The translations under genes were made by a program, and so were the position numbers. A stretch of DNA of 64,000 nucleotides from an uncultured Planctomycetota bacterium (GTDB lineage Bacteria > Planctomycetota > Phycisphaerae > SM23-33), in NCBI GenBank assembly GCA_903892515.1, contig CAITIS010000134.1, positions 1-64,000 of the forward strand. The letters are read 5' to 3'. Position 1 is the first letter of the stretch, and the number at the start of each line of letters is the position of its first letter. Of this stretch, positions 62,707 to 64,000 are shown piece by piece. Below the pieces are notes generated by a model. It had not been told where the DNA came from, did no database searches, and saw only the letters and a program-made list of their open reading frames with translations.

Positions 62707-63194
62707 GCTGCGCCTAGAGGGAAAATCGAGGAAATTTCAGCACTTGGCCGGGGCGGCGGGGTTGACGTGGTTGCTGCGCTTCGCTGCGCAAACCACGGCA
62801 CCGGCCGTCTGGATTGGGTGCCATAGGTTGAGCCGCGGTGTATTGCGGCTCTACCTATGCGACGTCGGGCATAGGCAGCCCCACCTTCGCTTGAAGCCGT
62901 GAAGCCGTGTCAGCCCATGGCACCCACCGAAGTTCACCTTCGCGCTGGCGCTGGATACAGCCGTCGCGCGTAACGTGGTTGCTGCGCAAACCACGGCACC
63001 CAGCCAAGAGTGGCATGCTCGCCAAGGGTGGCATGGTCAGTCCCGCTGTTTGGGATGACCATGCCACCCGCCACATGACGCGCGCCATCCACAGGCTGAG
63101 TCTGAACATGGTCACCCCCAAAGCAGGGTGACCATGCCACCCGCCCGAAACCCCGCTTCCCGATTCCGCCCGGGCATCTTGGGTACCTTGACTG
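62707..63194. repeat. Gene-free spacer with three repeat families
   Basis: Visible in order: CGTGGTTGCTGCGCTTCGCTGCGCAAACCACG (about 62766-62797), GGGTGCCATAGGTTGAGCCG...CGGCTCTACCTATGC (62816-62861), CGTGGTTGCTGCGCAAACCACG (about 62974-62995), and two 'catggtca' palindromes (63027-63069 and 63105-63143). No gene is supported. Confidence 0.75.
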
Positions 63195-63977
63195 CTACTC
63201 CGGCCCGGCGGCGTGGCCTGCTGCCGGCGCGGACGTGGCGGTCAGGTCGCGCGGCGGCAGCGTGAGTTCAAGTACGCTGCACTTCTGCACGGCCGCGTGG
63301 ACGCTCTGGGGCTGGACGTCCAGCACGTGCCCGCCGACTTTCCTGTCGGCGTCGATGAAGTGCATGTGCCAGCCCTGCACGTTCATGTTGCCAATCGTGG
63401 TGGGGAATCGGAACGCCACGATCGTGCCGCGAATCTGGCGGCACTCATACACCTTCTGCTGCTTGACGGCCTCGGCGAGCGTGGGGTACGGCTGGTCCTG
63501 GGCCCTGACGCTTCGGACGCGAATGGAGGCAAACACGCCGTCGATCCGGCAGGCCAGGATGCTGCCGCGGTCATCGCCGGCCAGTGCTTCCAGCGCTCGT
63601 TGCAGTTCCGGCAGCGACATGGGCGAATCGAACGTGCGTTTTGCCGGCAGGCGCAGGCGCGTCACCTCGGAAAAGGGGGTGCGAAGAGAATCGCCAGCCA
63701 CGACGGCTTGGCCATCGGAGCGAATCTGGTACACCTCGTCCAGGACGATCATCTCGCCGTCCAGCCGGTTGAACGTGCCCAGCCCGATGTAGTCGTGATG
63801 CTTGAGCTGCGACACTGCCAGGTCGCCGTCGAAATGCCCCGCCGCCAAGGCGTGGAACGGGGCGTACTGGTACACCTTGTCGCCGGATGGGGCGGTGCAG
63901 CCGCCAGCCAGTATCGCCAGCACCAGCGCGAAAGCGAAATTCAGGTGGAACGGCCGCGGACGTTGTGTGTGAATCAT
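63195..63977 (-). CDS. budA: Acetolactate decarboxylase, predicted lipoprotein
   Basis: 260 residues. A hydrophobic leader ends in a lipobox LAGGC (about residues 23-27), so the protein should be a lipoprotein outside the inner membrane. The mature part has BudA features: FNRLDGEMIVLDEVYQIRSDG, RTPFSEVTRL, a central RIRVRSVRAQDQPYPTLAEAVKQQ, and GWHMHFIDADRKVGGHVLDV containing the zinc-binding histidines. BudA turns acetolactate into acetoin. It is usually cytoplasmic, although secreted forms exist. No acetolactate synthase is nearby. Confidence 0.85.
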   Translation of the reverse strand: MIHTQRPRPFHLNFAFALVLAILAGGCTAPSGDKVYQYAPFHALAAGHFDGDLAVSQLKHHDYIGLGTFNRLDGEMIVLDEVYQIRSDGQAVVAGDSLRTPFSEVTRLRLPAKRTFDSPMSLPELQRALEALAGDDRGSILACRIDGVFASIRVRSVRAQDQPYPTLAEAVKQQKVYECRQIRGTIVAFRFPTTIGNMNVQGWHMHFIDADRKVGGHVLDVQPQSVHAAVQKCSVLELTLPPRDLTATSAPAAGHAAGPE

Positions 63978-64000
63978 GTCCTGTTTCTCCGTGTGACGCC

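Overview
The window looks like chromosomal DNA of a planctomycete, most probably class Phycisphaerae. The case rests on gene content: prepilin-like proteins with the [17 protein letters not shown]-terminus, PEP-CTERM anchored surface proteins (one with dockerin-like calcium repeats), a TIGR03790-type secreted protein, lpxA, high G+C codon use, and gene-poor spacers packed with short palindromic repeats. This is inference from content; no phylogenetic marker was compared.

Layout. 0-0.4 kb: the start of an IS110-type transposase running off the left edge, plus repeats. 0.4-6.3 kb: a diguanylate cyclase with a decayed receiver, a DUF456 membrane protein, lpxA, and the isoprenoid genes ispA and dxs. 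6.6-9.8 kb: two secreted proteins, the first interrupted by an in-frame TGA. 9.9-12.7 kb: rpmB, tRNA-Leu(CAG), and a response regulator/sensor kinase pair. 13.3-17.2 kb: a DinG-type helicase overlapping a small membrane protein, then thiS-thiG. 17.5-20.4 kb: an ECF sigma factor overlapping a membrane-anchored partner, then a prepilin-like gene. 20.8-24.6 kb: ribokinase coupled to a divergent protein kinase-like gene, and a zinc-ribbon membrane protein. 25.2-31.1 kb: a four-gene minus-strand terpenoid operon (DUF116-polyprenyl synthase fusion, cyclase-like half barrel, squalene-hopene-type cyclase, PQQ-type beta-propeller). 31.6-37.2 kb: a HicB-like small gene, murJ, a DUF6786-like protein, and a second prepilin. 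37.2-44.9 kb: amidohydrolase, secreted TIM-barrel enzyme, TMTC-like TPR membrane protein, beta-helix PEP-CTERM protein, cold-shock protein. 45.3-57.8 kb: sugar isomerase/epimerase, membrane protein, pta, tandem DUF3467, a lower-GC pair including a dCTP deaminase-like protein, a fucose isomerase-like protein, ftsY, a PIG-L deacetylase, transketolase, and a frameshifted GNAT gene. 58-64 kb: TIGR03790-like protein, a PEP-CTERM surface protein behind a poly(G) promoter, and a lipoprotein acetolactate decarboxylase.

The main theme is the palindromic repeats. At least eight families (arms of about 20-50 bp, often nested into 120-280 bp compound palindromes) fill the spacers. Several copies lie inside open reading frames without breaking them: two in the DinG-like helicase, one in murJ, one in the terpene-cyclase-like gene, and one at the start of a membrane-protein gene. 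This is comparable to Rickettsia palindromic elements. The other strong signal is a run of 16 G directly abutting a perfect TATAAT upstream of the 62.5 kb PEP-CTERM gene, which suggests promoter phase variation.

Functionally, dxs, ispA and the 25-31 kb operon connect isoprenoid precursors to a cyclised terpenoid. lpxA and murJ serve the envelope. pta, transketolase, ribokinase and the isomerases serve central and sugar metabolism. The many exported proteins fit a polysaccharide-degrading lifestyle.
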